Shown here piece after piece: positions 53,279 through 64,000 of a stretch of DNA of 64,000 nucleotides; the stretch's first letter is position 1; each line of letters begins with the position of its first letter. Origin of the DNA: Nocardioides conyzicola (GTDB lineage Bacteria; Actinomycetota; Actinomycetes; Propionibacteriales; Nocardioidaceae); NCBI RefSeq assembly GCF_039543825.1, contig NZ_BAABKM010000002.1:2326133-2390132 (forward strand), in the 5' to 3' direction. The position numbers and the translations under genes were made by a program. The notes under the pieces are model-generated. The model was not told where the DNA came from. It made no database searches and was given only the letters and a program-made list of their open reading frames with translations.

Positions 53279-54514
53279 TCAGCCGACGGGGACGCTGGCG
53301 ACTGCGAGCGTGCCCTCGCCCTCGAGGGTGATCGCGCCGTCCTCGTCCGGGACGAAGAGCGTCTGCCCTCGTCGCAGGTCGTGGCTGGCCCGGGCGCTCG
53401 TGACGGCCAGCTCGCCGTCCAGGCACAGCAGCGTCCGCGGACCCGATGACGGGAGCAGGTCACCCGGCTCGCGAGCGATCGTGAGCGCGAACTCGGCGAC
53501 CGGCGGCCGGTACGCGAGCGTGTGCGGGCTGAGCGCGGTGGGCTCCCACAGCGGGGCAGGCATCGGGGTGAAGTTCGCGATGTGGAGCAGCTCGGGGACG
53601 TCGACGTGCTTCGGCGTCAGGCCGGCACGCACCACGTTGTCGGACGACGCCATGATCTCCACGCCGAAGCCGGAGCTGTAGGCGTGGACCACGCCCGCGT
53701 CGAGGAACATCGCCTCGCCTGGCGACAGCACGACGTGGTTGAGGAGGAGCGTGACGAGGACTCCGGGGTCGGCAGGGTACTTGCGCGCCAGGGAGGCCGT
53801 CTGGGCGAAGAGTCGGGTGCTCTCCCGTTCGACGCTGGCCCGGTCCAGGTACTGCCGGCCGGACGTCCGGAAGGTCTGGTGCCCGCGCTGCTCGGCCGTC
53901 GCGGCGGCTCCGGCGACCTCGCCCACGAGCCGCTGCAACGCGTCACCGCTCTGGTCCAGGATCTCGCTGACCACGTTGTGCAGGGCCTGGTACGCCGGGG
54001 CGGTGTCCAGCTCCTTGGCGACCCGATCAGCCCAGGGGTGCTCGAGCAGCCGCAGGATCTGGATGGTCTTGTCGACGTCACGGAAGCCGGCCATGCCCTC
54101 GAAGCGGGTGATCGCGACGATCATCTCCGGCTTGTGGAAGCAGTCCTGGTAGCTCCGCTCGGGCGCTCCGACCGGGATGCCCGCCTGGTTCTCGAGCTCG
54201 AAGCCGATCTGCGCCCGCTGCGACGTCGGGTGGACCTGGAGCGACAGCGGCTCGGCGGCTGCGAGCGCTTTCACCAGGTACGGGAGCCGCGGGCCGAAGG
54301 TGTCGAGCGCATGACCCCCAAGGGTGCTCTCGGCGTGCGTCCGGATGTGGTCGTCGAGCCGCGTCCCGTCGGACAGCCTGGCCGGGTCGGAGGGGTGCGC
54401 GCCGACCCACAGCTCCGCCTGCGGACGCCCGTCCGACGGCGTACCGAGGAAGCGAGGGATCAGGGTCGTCGACCCCCACGCGTAGTCGCGCGTCACGCAC
54501 GTCAGCTCTTCCAC
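53279..54514 (-). CDS. manA: mannose-6-phosphate isomerase, class I
   Basis: A 411-residue type I phosphomannose isomerase: YAWGSTTLIP, the zinc ligand region LSLQVHPT and CFHKPEMIVAIT, then AMFLDAGVVHAYSSG. It links fructose-6-P and mannose-6-P, feeding GDP-mannose for Gmd. GTG at 54514; a TACGAT -10-like box lies just upstream on the minus strand, so translation may be leaderless. Its stop lies in a small CTGACGC/GCGTCAG stem shared with the gmd-like stop. Confidence 0.93.
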   Translation of the reverse strand: MEELTCVTRDYAWGSTTLIPRFLGTPSDGRPQAELWVGAHPSDPARLSDGTRLDDHIRTHAESTLGGHALDTFGPRLPYLVKALAAAEPLSLQVHPTSQRAQIGFELENQAGIPVGAPERSYQDCFHKPEMIVAITRFEGMAGFRDVDKTIQILRLLEHPWADRVAKELDTAPAYQALHNVVSEILDQSGDALQRLVGEVAGAAATAEQRGHQTFRTSGRQYLDRASVERESTRLFAQTASLARKYPADPGVLVTLLLNHVVLSPGEAMFLDAGVVHAYSSGFGVEIMASSDNVVRAGLTPKHVDVPELLHIANFTPMPAPLWEPTALSPHTLAYRPPVAEFALTIAREPGDLLPSSGPRTLLCLDGELAVTSARASHDLRRGQTLFVPDEDGAITLEGEGTLAVASVPVG

Positions 54515-54655
54515 ACCTCGATCGTAGGACCGCACGAGCGTGCGCCGCTCCCTTTGTGGACGAGCTGTTGGTGACTTGTGCAGTCCTGTGTGCAAGCCGT
54601 TGCAACTGTGTGACTCCCAGCACTGTGGACGGTCTCACACTCCCTGTGCTTGCAA

Positions 54656-54676
54656 ACTGCTAGCAGTTGCTAGCAC
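54656..54676. promoter_or_regulatory. double palindromic operator upstream of the XRE gene
   Basis: TGCTAGCA occurs at 54659-54666 and 54669-54676, 10 bases apart (one helix turn), and the left copy is extended to AACTGCTAGCAGTT. It ends 9 bases before the XRE start, so autoregulation is likely. Confidence 0.55.
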
Positions 54677-54685
54677 AGTGGAGGC

Positions 54686-55060
54686 ATGGCAATGGGAAAG
54701 GTCGGCGACGCCGTCGAGACCCTCGGTGGCTACCTCCGGGAGCAGCGCGTCAGCGCGCAGCTGTCGTTGCGTCAGCTCGCTGAGCAGGCTGGCGTCTCCA
54801 ACCCGTACCTGAGCCAGATCGAGCGCGGGCTCCGTCGGCCGTCTGCACAGGTCCTGCAGCAGCTGGCGAAGGCGCTCCGCATCTCCGCAGAGCAGCTCTA
54901 CGTGCGAGCGGGGATCGTCAGCCCCGAGGAGGGCATGGGCGGCTCCGTCGAGCTCGCCATCCTCGCTGACTCCGCACTCACCGAGCGACAGAAGCAGTCG
55001 CTGCTCGACGTCTACGCGTCGTTCCTCGCCCTCAACGGGACGACCCAACCGAAGGAGTAA
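54686..55060 (+). CDS. XRE family transcriptional regulator (Rv0474-like)
   Basis: A 124-residue protein with an XRE helix-turn-helix at about residues 16-70 (LSLRQLAEQAGVSNPYLSQI) and a short C-terminal helical part. Together with the next gene it reproduces the mycobacterial Rv0474-HbhA order. It probably regulates its own operon through the operator at 54656-54676. ATG at 54686 (or the second Met, 54692). Confidence 0.88.
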   Translation: MAMGKVGDAVETLGGYLREQRVSAQLSLRQLAEQAGVSNPYLSQIERGLRRPSAQVLQQLAKALRISAEQLYVRAGIVSPEEGMGGSVELAILADSALTERQKQSLLDVYASFLALNGTTQPKE

Positions 55061-55064
55061 CACC

Positions 55065-55721
55065 ATGGCCAAGTTCGAGATCCCCGCATTCGAGATTCCC
55101 ACCGAGGCCGCGCGCCCGCTGTACGCCGCCGCTGGTGCGACCGACCTCGTCGTCGGCTACGTCCGCGACGCCTTCGCCGACCTGCAGAAGCAGCTCGCCG
55201 ACGTCCAGAAGGACGTGCAGACCCGCATCACGAGCATCGAGCTCGAGCCGAAGGCCCTGCGCGACCAGGCGCTCACCGTCGTCACCACCCAGATCGACGC
55301 GCTGTCCAAGGACGCCAAGGCGCGCCGCGAGGCCGTCGAGAAGCGCGTGGCCGAGCTCCAGGCCGAGGCCGCCACCATCCCGGCGACCGTGACCTCGACG
55401 TACGCCGACCTCGCCAAGCGCGGCGAGGTCCTGGTCGGCCGGATCCGCACCCAGGAGTCGACGAAGGCGGCCACGACTGCCGCGAAGACGACCACCGCGA
55501 AGGCGAAGACCACCAAGACGCAGGCCACCAAGGCGGCGAAGAAGACCACGACGACCGCCAAGAAGGCGACCAAGTCGACCGCCAAGAAGACCACCTCGAC
55601 GGCGAAGAAGACGTCGACGGCGCCGAAGAGCAGCGCCAAGGCGACCACCACCGCCGCAAAGAAGACCGCGTCGGCCGCTGCCGCCGCCACGACCGACGCT
55701 GCCGCGAAGATCGGCGACTGA
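55065..55721 (+). CDS. HbhA-like protein with Lys/Ala/Thr-rich tail
   Basis: A 218-residue protein. The N-terminal part (1-135) is a coiled-coil domain (DAFADLQKQLADVQKDVQTRI...) like the mycobacterial heparin-binding hemagglutinin. The C-terminal 80 residues are KTT/KKA repeats, the sulfated-glycan- or DNA-binding type of tail. No signal peptide, as in HbhA. Five bases after the XRE gene; same operon. Confidence 0.85.
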   Translation: MAKFEIPAFEIPTEAARPLYAAAGATDLVVGYVRDAFADLQKQLADVQKDVQTRITSIELEPKALRDQALTVVTTQIDALSKDAKARREAVEKRVAELQAEAATIPATVTSTYADLAKRGEVLVGRIRTQESTKAATTAAKTTTAKAKTTKTQATKAAKKTTTTAKKATKSTAKKTTSTAKKTSTAPKSSAKATTTAAKKTASAAAAATTDAAAKIGD

Positions 55722-55738
55722 TCAACCGAGCGTGACAG

Positions 55739-55766
55739 AGGGCGGCGACCATGGGGTCGCCGCCCT
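55739..55766 (+). terminator. terminator of the XRE-hbhA operon
   Basis: Perfect 12-bp arms 55739-55750 and 55755-55766 around ATGG, followed by CTTCGCCTCT. Confidence 0.85.
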
Positions 55767-55786
55767 CTTCGCCTCTCCGGAAGGGA

Positions 55787-56941
55787 TCAGGCTAGTCGTC
55801 GCTGGGGTCGAAGCCGCTGAGCGAGGGTGTCTGCGTAGCGGTCGCAGACCAGCCGCCAGGAGTAGAACTCCGCGGCTCGCCGCCGAGTCTCCTGCTTGAG
55901 ATCTCGAGGATCGTTGAACGCGGCCACGACAGCGTCGACCACCGACTCCGCTGTGTCGCCGCAGAAGTGGCCGGTATCGGCGAGGACCTCGCGGTTGTAG
56001 ACGGTGTCGCGAGCGACGACGCGGCTCCCGAGGCTCATAGCCTGGACGAGTGCGGGGTTGGTCCCGCCAACGGTGTGGCCGTGGAAGTAGACGCCAGCGT
56101 TGCTCCAGAGACCGAACAATCGCCGATCATCACTGATGTGGCCCGTGAGGTGGACGCGTGGGTTTGTCGCGGCGATGGTCTCTGCCTTGTCCTGCAAGGG
56201 GTCACCGGGCGGTGCCGCGCCAACGAGGACGACATCGACATCGCACTTCTCGGTGATGGCCTGTGCTGCGTCCAGGAAGACGTCGATGCTGTTCTCCGGC
56301 ACGAAGCGCGCCACGAGCAGTACATATTGCTCGGCGGTCAGATGCGGGTCAGACAGGGCGTCGGTCACGGATTCGCCGCCGTAGGGGATGAAGACCCCTG
56401 TGCGGTCGAACTCGCGCTGCCAGAAGTCCCCGATGGCAACGGCATCGAAGACGAGCTCGTCGGCGAACTTGGCTGTGAACTTGGCACCCCACTTGAACAC
56501 GGCCTTGCCGAGCCGGCTCCACTTGTCTCGATGCCATTCGATGCCGTCGACGTTGACCACGGTCGGAATACCGCGGAGCCTGAGCAAGGGAAGCCAGAAG
56601 CCGTTGGCGACGTTCATCACGAGCGCGACATCGGGCTTGTGGACCAAGGAGTGCAGCACGGAGCTCAGGCCGAACGTCAACGTGCTGAGCGACCTGGAGT
56701 CGAGCCCGCGGGTGATGACCGATTCGACGCGCGGGTCCAGGTCGGGGTCGTCGCCCCGAACGGTCGCGCTGCGCCCGTAGACACGCACGCTCCACTCGCG
56801 ATCAGCGAGGTCCGGCGCGATCTTGCGGACCGCAGTCTCGAACCCGCCGTAGTAGCTGGGGTAGCCACGCGTGCCGATGATGGCCACGATCGGTCGGCCG
56901 TGCGGCCGCTTCGGCATACGAAAGCGCAACGTGATCCCCAT
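55787..56941 (-). CDS. DUF1972/GT4 glycosyltransferase
   Basis: A 384-residue GT-B glycosyltransferase. The N-terminus VAIIGTRGYPSYYGGFETAVRKI is the DUF1972 rhamnosyltransferase-type signature. The C-terminal donor domain holds PGDPLQDKAETIA and GHTVGGTNPALVQAMSLGSRV. Possibly uses dTDP-rhamnose from the rml genes. It separates hbhA from the DUF2516 gene, which are adjacent in mycobacteria. Confidence 0.88.
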   Translation of the reverse strand: MGITLRFRMPKRPHGRPIVAIIGTRGYPSYYGGFETAVRKIAPDLADREWSVRVYGRSATVRGDDPDLDPRVESVITRGLDSRSLSTLTFGLSSVLHSLVHKPDVALVMNVANGFWLPLLRLRGIPTVVNVDGIEWHRDKWSRLGKAVFKWGAKFTAKFADELVFDAVAIGDFWQREFDRTGVFIPYGGESVTDALSDPHLTAEQYVLLVARFVPENSIDVFLDAAQAITEKCDVDVVLVGAAPPGDPLQDKAETIAATNPRVHLTGHISDDRRLFGLWSNAGVYFHGHTVGGTNPALVQAMSLGSRVVARDTVYNREVLADTGHFCGDTAESVVDAVVAAFNDPRDLKQETRRRAAEFYSWRLVCDRYADTLAQRLRPQRRLA

Positions 56942-57071
56942 GAACTGTCGGTTCCAGCAATTTTAGGGTCCTGCACGCCGTTGGGATGCCGAACCAGGTG
57001 AACACTACGTTTCGGACCTACCTGCCCCAAGACGCCGAACCGAGCCAGGTCCCCCACGTAGGCTGTGCCGC

Positions 57072-57345
57072 GTGATGACGGTGTTCGACCTCGAGGCAAA
57101 TTTCATGCTGGTCGTGGAGCTGGCGCTGCTCGCCGTGAAGATCTTCGCCTTCGTCAACTCACTGCTGTGGTCGGCGGAGTCCTACCCGGCGGCCGGCAAG
57201 CTCACGAAGCCCGCGTGGACCATCATCCTCGGCCTCGGTCTCGTCGTGCAGTTCGTGTTCCCGGGGCTGCTCAACCTGCTCAACCTCGTCTTCACGATCG
57301 CGGCGTTCGTCTACCTAGCCGACGTGCGGCCGGCCCTCGCCAGCC

Positions 57346-57362
<17 letters not shown>
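57072..57362 (+). CDS. DUF2516 small membrane protein (Rv0476-like)
   Basis: A 96-residue protein with two or three membrane segments (LVVELALLAVKIFAFVNSLL and IILGLGLVVQFVFPGLLNLL) matching DUF2516. It follows the XRE/HbhA pair as in mycobacteria, but here with a glycosyltransferase gene inserted between. GTG at 57072 or ATG at 57075. 3' end overlaps rmlCD by 17 bases, convergent. Confidence 0.85.
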
Positions 57363-60997
<3,635 letters not shown>

Positions 60998-61012
60998 GCG
61001 CTGAGCCCAGCC

Positions 61013-62467
61013 TCAGTAAGCGCCGCGGGAGCCGAAGACGGCACCGACGGTCCGACCCAGGATCGAGATGTCCTGCAGCATCGACCAGTTGTCGACGTAG
61101 TAGAGGTCGAGACGAACAGCCTCAGCCCAGGAGAGGTCCGAGCGGCCGGACACCTGCCACAGGCCGGTCATACCGGGGCGGACCCGCAGGCGGCGGAGCA
61201 CGTCGGACTCGTAGCTGGCGACCTCGCGCGGCAACGGCGGGCGCGGGCCGACGAGGCTCATCTCGCCGCGCCACACGTTGAAGAGCTGCGGCAGCTCGTC
61301 GAGGGAGTAGCGGCGCAGCCACTTGCCGGGCTTGGTCACTCGGGGATCGTCCTGCATCTTGAACAGTCCGCCTTCGTGGCCCATCTGGGCGTGCAGTGCG
61401 GCGAGCTGCTCCTCGGCGTCGACCACCATGGTGCGGAACTTCAGGCAGCCGAACTGCTTGCCGTCGCGACCGGTGCGGGTCTGGCGGAAGAAAACCGAGC
61501 CCCCGTCGGCGAGCTTGACCCGCAGTGCGGCGTACGCCATCAACGGGCTGAAGGCGAGGATCAGGAAGGACGAGCCGAAGAGGTCGAAGAGTCGCTTGCC
61601 CCAGCGAGCCGCGTCGGTCGAGCGCGGCGGGTCGATGTGCATCAGCGGTAGGCCGCCCACGGGACGGACCTTGATCCGCTCGCCGGACACGTCCGTGACG
61701 CTTGGCGCCACGACGACCTGGACGTGCGCCTGCTCGAGGTCCCAGACGATCCGGCGCAGCTGGCCTGCGGAGGTGAGCGCGCCGCCCGCGAAGAAGACCA
61801 AGTCAGCGTCGGAGGCCGTGATCACCGACGTCGCCTGCTCGCAGGCGCCGATGATCGGAATGCCCGACGCAGTCTCCTCCTGGAGGTCCGCGACGGGCAC
61901 CAACGCGCCAGACACGTGGTAGCCGAGCCAGGACTCGCGGCTCAGGACGGCGGCGATCTCGTCGACGTGCTCAGGCGTGCCGGCGATCAGCACCCGGTAT
62001 TGGAGCTTGCCCTGACGACGGGCCCGGTGGACCGCCTGGCGGAGCACCCAGCGACCGAGCAGCAGGGCCGGGACGCCGAGGCCGAAGGCGAGCAGGAAGA
62101 AGCCGCGGGATAGCTGGAACTTGGCGAGGTAGCACCCGACACCGAGCAGGCCGGCGGTGACGATGCTGGCGTTGAAGACCCGCTTGTACTCATCCGTGCC
62201 GGCGCCGAAGACGTCGTCGTGGTAGCCGCCGAATGCGGCGATGACCACCAGCCAGCTGAGCAGCACGAGCGGTCCGACGATCTGGAGGGTCGACGTCACG
62301 TCGCTCGGGCTGTCAAAGACGCCCAACCGCCTGCGGCCGACGATGGCGAGGAAGAAGACACCCGTCATCAGCAGGAAGTCGAGGACCAGGGCGGAGACGG
62401 GGAGGTAGCGCAGGGCGCGACTCGGCGGACCGAGCGTCCTCGTCCTCTTCACCGAAAGCAGTGTCAT
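61013..62467 (-). CDS. undecaprenyl-phosphate sugar-1-phosphotransferase (WbaP/WcaJ-like)
   Basis: A 484-residue membrane enzyme. The N-terminal half has four or five segments plus a Rossmann-like CoA_binding_3 domain. The C-terminal phosphoglycosyl transferase domain has KRLFDLFGSSFLILAF, KFRTMVVDAE, and the catalytic region DELPQLFNVWRGEMSLVGPRPP. It starts polymer synthesis by loading the first sugar phosphate on the lipid carrier. ATG at 62467. Confidence 0.93.
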   Translation of the reverse strand: MTLLSVKRTRTLGPPSRALRYLPVSALVLDFLLMTGVFFLAIVGRRRLGVFDSPSDVTSTLQIVGPLVLLSWLVVIAAFGGYHDDVFGAGTDEYKRVFNASIVTAGLLGVGCYLAKFQLSRGFFLLAFGLGVPALLLGRWVLRQAVHRARRQGKLQYRVLIAGTPEHVDEIAAVLSRESWLGYHVSGALVPVADLQEETASGIPIIGACEQATSVITASDADLVFFAGGALTSAGQLRRIVWDLEQAHVQVVVAPSVTDVSGERIKVRPVGGLPLMHIDPPRSTDAARWGKRLFDLFGSSFLILAFSPLMAYAALRVKLADGGSVFFRQTRTGRDGKQFGCLKFRTMVVDAEEQLAALHAQMGHEGGLFKMQDDPRVTKPGKWLRRYSLDELPQLFNVWRGEMSLVGPRPPLPREVASYESDVLRRLRVRPGMTGLWQVSGRSDLSWAEAVRLDLYYVDNWSMLQDISILGRTVGAVFGSRGAY

Positions 62468-62705
62468 GCCAGCCCCATGCCGTTCCCCCGAACCATTGGT
62501 GTCGCGCCCTGAGGCCCCCCCGATCACCGAGGACAACCATGCCCCATGGTGGGCGACCCCGCAGCCGATTCCCTTTGAACACTAGGTGGGTTGTGTTACA
62601 CCCAGGGCAAGGACGTGCGTCCGGCGGATTTCTGACGCTCGACGACGGGATTACTTTTCGCGTGGCCCAGGTTTGCGATCCCGTGATCGTGGTCACATTA
62701 GGGCT

Positions 62706-62858
62706 ATGACCGTACTCATCCTGGCGATCACGGGGGTCGCGCTCTGGTGTCTGGCCCCGATCCCGGTGGCCGTCGTCGTGGGCCGGGCGTTCCGCGCCGG
62801 CGAGACCGAGGACGCCTTCGTGGGGCTCGCCCGCGACTACGACACCGCCGGGGCCTGA
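62706..62858 (+). CDS. small membrane protein
   Basis: A 50-residue protein with a single membrane segment (LILAITGVALWCLAPIPVAVVVG) and an acidic tail. No family recognised. Single gene, upstream of the ArsR operator; could be a leaderless gene because the ATG follows a CATTAGG stretch. Confidence 0.6.
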   Translation: MTVLILAITGVALWCLAPIPVAVVVGRAFRAGETEDAFVGLARDYDTAGA

Positions 62859-62886
62859 GCGCCTGCAGCGCTCCGCCCGACGGTTG

Positions 62887-62945
62887 CAACCGATCGGTTG
62901 ACAACGCGCGCGACTTCGTGGCACGGTTGATCAACCAATCGGTTG
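62887..62945. promoter_or_regulatory. triple palindromic operator of the ArsR operon
   Basis: CAACCGATCGGTTG at 62887-62900, GGTTGATCAACC at 62925-62936 and CAACCAATCGGTTG at 62932-62945. The last ends 10 bases before the ArsR start. CAACCrATCGGTTG is the expected ArsR-family dyad. Confidence 0.7.
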
Positions 62946-62955
62946 AGGAGTGCGT

Positions 62956-63306
62956 ATGACGGACCAGCTGTCCCGGGTGTTCCAAGCCCTGTCCGATCCC
63001 ACGCGCCGCGATCTCGTGGCCCGGCTCGCCGTCGAGGGCGACGCCAGCGTGGGCGACCTGGCGGCGCCGTACGACGTCACCGTGCAGGCGGTCTCCAAGC
63101 ACGTCAAGGTGCTGGAGGACGCAGGCCTGGTGAGCCGCAGCCGGGACGCGCAGCGGCGGCCGGTCCACCTCGAGGCGGAGGTGCTGGACCTGATGACGGC
63201 GTGGATCGAGCGCTACCGGACGCAGGCCGAGGAGCGGTTCAGCCGTCTCGACGCCGTGCTCGCGACCGAGGACGAGCGGAGAGGCGAGGAGGGCGCAGCA
63301 TCATGA
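62956..63306 (+). CDS. ArsR family transcriptional regulator
   Basis: A 116-residue winged-helix protein: LSDPTRRDLVARLAVEGDASVGDLAAPYDVTVQAVSKHVKVLEDAGLV. No Cys-rich metal site is visible, so it likely does not sense metals. ATG at 62956 after GAGGAG; a GTG at 62950 is an alternative. It is probably autoregulated through the palindromes upstream and overlaps the next gene (ATGA). Confidence 0.92.
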   Translation: MTDQLSRVFQALSDPTRRDLVARLAVEGDASVGDLAAPYDVTVQAVSKHVKVLEDAGLVSRSRDAQRRPVHLEAEVLDLMTAWIERYRTQAEERFSRLDAVLATEDERRGEEGAAS

Positions 63307-63791
63307 AGACCCGCAACGTGACTGAGATCGAGGCGGTGCCGGACCTGCCGGTGATCCGCATCGTCCGCGAGTTCGAGGCGCCGCCGGAGCGGGTGTTCCG
63401 GGCGTTCGTCGACCCGGACCTCTTCACCCAGTGGTGCGGCCCGCGGAGCATCGACACGACGATCGACGTCTGGGACGCCCGCACCGGCGGCGAGTGGCGC
63501 TACACGGCCCGCCGCGCGAGCGATGACTTCCGGATGGGCTTCTGGGGGTCGTTCCACGAGGTCCGGCCCGCCGAACGGATCGTGCAGACCTGGTCGTACG
63601 ACGGGGCGCCGGACGGCGTGAGCCTGGAGACGACGACCTTCGAGCCGCTCGACGGCGGCCGCTGCCGGGTGGTCGCGACGTCGGTCGTCGAGTCGATCGA
63701 GATCCGCGACCAGACGCTGCGCAGCGGCATGGACGTCGGCGTGCGCGAGGGCTACGAGCAGCTCGACGAGCTGCTGGAGGGGGAGTCATGA
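63303..63791 (+). CDS. SRPBCC (AHSA1-like) domain protein
   Basis: A 162-residue protein of the START-like superfamily with VIRIVREFEAPPERVFRAFVDPDLFTQWCGP and GFWGSFHEVRPAERIVQTWSYDG. It binds a hydrophobic ligand of unknown identity. Partnered with ArsR as in many actinobacteria. ATG overlaps the arsR stop; its stop overlaps the next ATG. Confidence 0.9.
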   Translation: MKTRNVTEIEAVPDLPVIRIVREFEAPPERVFRAFVDPDLFTQWCGPRSIDTTIDVWDARTGGEWRYTARRASDDFRMGFWGSFHEVRPAERIVQTWSYDGAPDGVSLETTTFEPLDGGRCRVVATSVVESIEIRDQTLRSGMDVGVREGYEQLDELLEGES

Positions 63792-64000
63792 CGAGTCCGG
63801 CGGAGCACCACCGCGAGGTCGCCGGCGACTTCACCCGACGGGTCGACGGCGCGACCGACTGGGACGCACCGGCGCCCGTGGAGGGCTGGACCGCCCGCGA
63901 CGTCGTCGGGCACCTCGTCGAGTGGTTCCCGGCCTTCCTGGAGTCGGGCACCGGCATCCGGCTCGACGCCGGGCCGTCGGTGGCCGACGACCCGGCCGCC
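63788..64000 (+). CDS. maleylpyruvate-isomerase/DinB-like protein, N-terminal part
   Basis: First 71 residues of a protein cut by the window end: a helical N-terminus then PVEGWTARDVVGHLVEWFPAFL, the MDMPI_N/TIGR03086-type motif of mycothiol-dependent enzymes. ATG overlaps the SRPBCC stop (ATGA). The end is missing. Confidence 0.8.
   Translation, partial: MTSPAEHHREVAGDFTRRVDGATDWDAPAPVEGWTARDVVGHLVEWFPAFLESGTGIRLDAGPSVADDPAA

Noticed and set aside
53266..53282. CTGACGC-GCC-GCGTCAG stem between the gmd-like and manA stops as a strong terminator
   Set aside because: Only 7 bp, no T-run; it may arise from the two stop codons.

Overview
The window is 64 kb of very GC-rich chromosomal DNA from an actinobacterium. 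The closest fit is a Nocardioides-like member of the Nocardioidaceae. Evidence: pervasive GTG starts and 4-base GTGA/ATGA stop-start overlaps, leaderless-looking promoters, a mycothiol synthase (mshD), an orphan GlnR regulator, a CsoR/CopZ pair, an HbhA-type locus ordered as in mycobacteria, and a Cys-containing sulfur leader peptide of the actinobacterial type. The genus assignment is inference from family resemblance; no search was run.

Layout. 0-8.8 kb: housekeeping genes, namely a zincin-like metallopeptidase, two adjacent fluoride channels with an RsbW-like ATPase, type II NADH dehydrogenase, a hotdog thioesterase, a GNAT acetyltransferase, tRNA-Lys(TTT), cold-shock protein, csoR-copZ with its operator, and a MutT1-type Nudix/histidine-phosphatase fusion. 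8.8-18.2 kb: a phosphate supercluster, pstSCAB behind a PHO box, then pit with its DUF47 partner and ppk. Between the two halves sits a nuclease-like/AbiEi-like gene bracketed by 63-base inverted repeats. 18.3-30.2 kb: an HSL-type esterase, two tandemly duplicated zinc-ribbon microproteins, an 861-residue alanine-rich coiled-coil protein with hendecad repeats, DsrE, nitrobindin-like, Fur, YgfZ, mshD-glnR, MoaD/ThiS and VanZ genes, and a thiosulfate sulfurtransferase operon (thioredoxin, Cys leader peptide, DUF4395, rhodanese, DUF1416).

31-62.5 kb is a large surface-polysaccharide region. It holds a DUF4012 protein, a BY-kinase with a (Gly-Tyr)7 tail, and a ten-kb operon (35.1-44.7 kb) with GDP-mannose dehydratase and reductase, three glycosyltransferases, an acyltransferase, a polymerase, a sugar epimerase and a flippase. 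Further on are UDP-glucose dehydrogenase, a second Gmd-like protein that lacks the catalytic Glu, mannose-6-phosphate isomerase, a DUF1972 glycosyltransferase, rmlCD/rmlB/rmlA and a WbaP/WcaJ-type initiating phosphotransferase. Embedded in it are sulfate-activation genes (cysN, cysD, a TauE-type permease, and a degenerate ATP-sulfurylase/APS-kinase/low-molecular-weight tyrosine phosphatase fusion). The 31-45 kb part is visibly less GC-rich and uses more A/T-ending codons than its surroundings, which suggests transfer. An Rv0474/HbhA/DUF2516-type locus is split by the DUF1972 glycosyltransferase. The last 1.3 kb is an ArsR-SRPBCC-MDMPI operon behind palindromic operators.

How it fits together: the genes could provide GDP-6-deoxy sugars (via gmd and the adjacent reductase), dTDP-rhamnose (via rmlABCD) and UDP-glucuronate (via ugd). 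WbaP would load the first sugar on the lipid carrier, the glycosyltransferases extend it, Wzx flips it, Wzy polymerises it and the BY-kinase controls export. The phosphatase fused to APS kinase is a candidate counterpart of that kinase. The phosphate cluster links uptake to polyphosphate storage.
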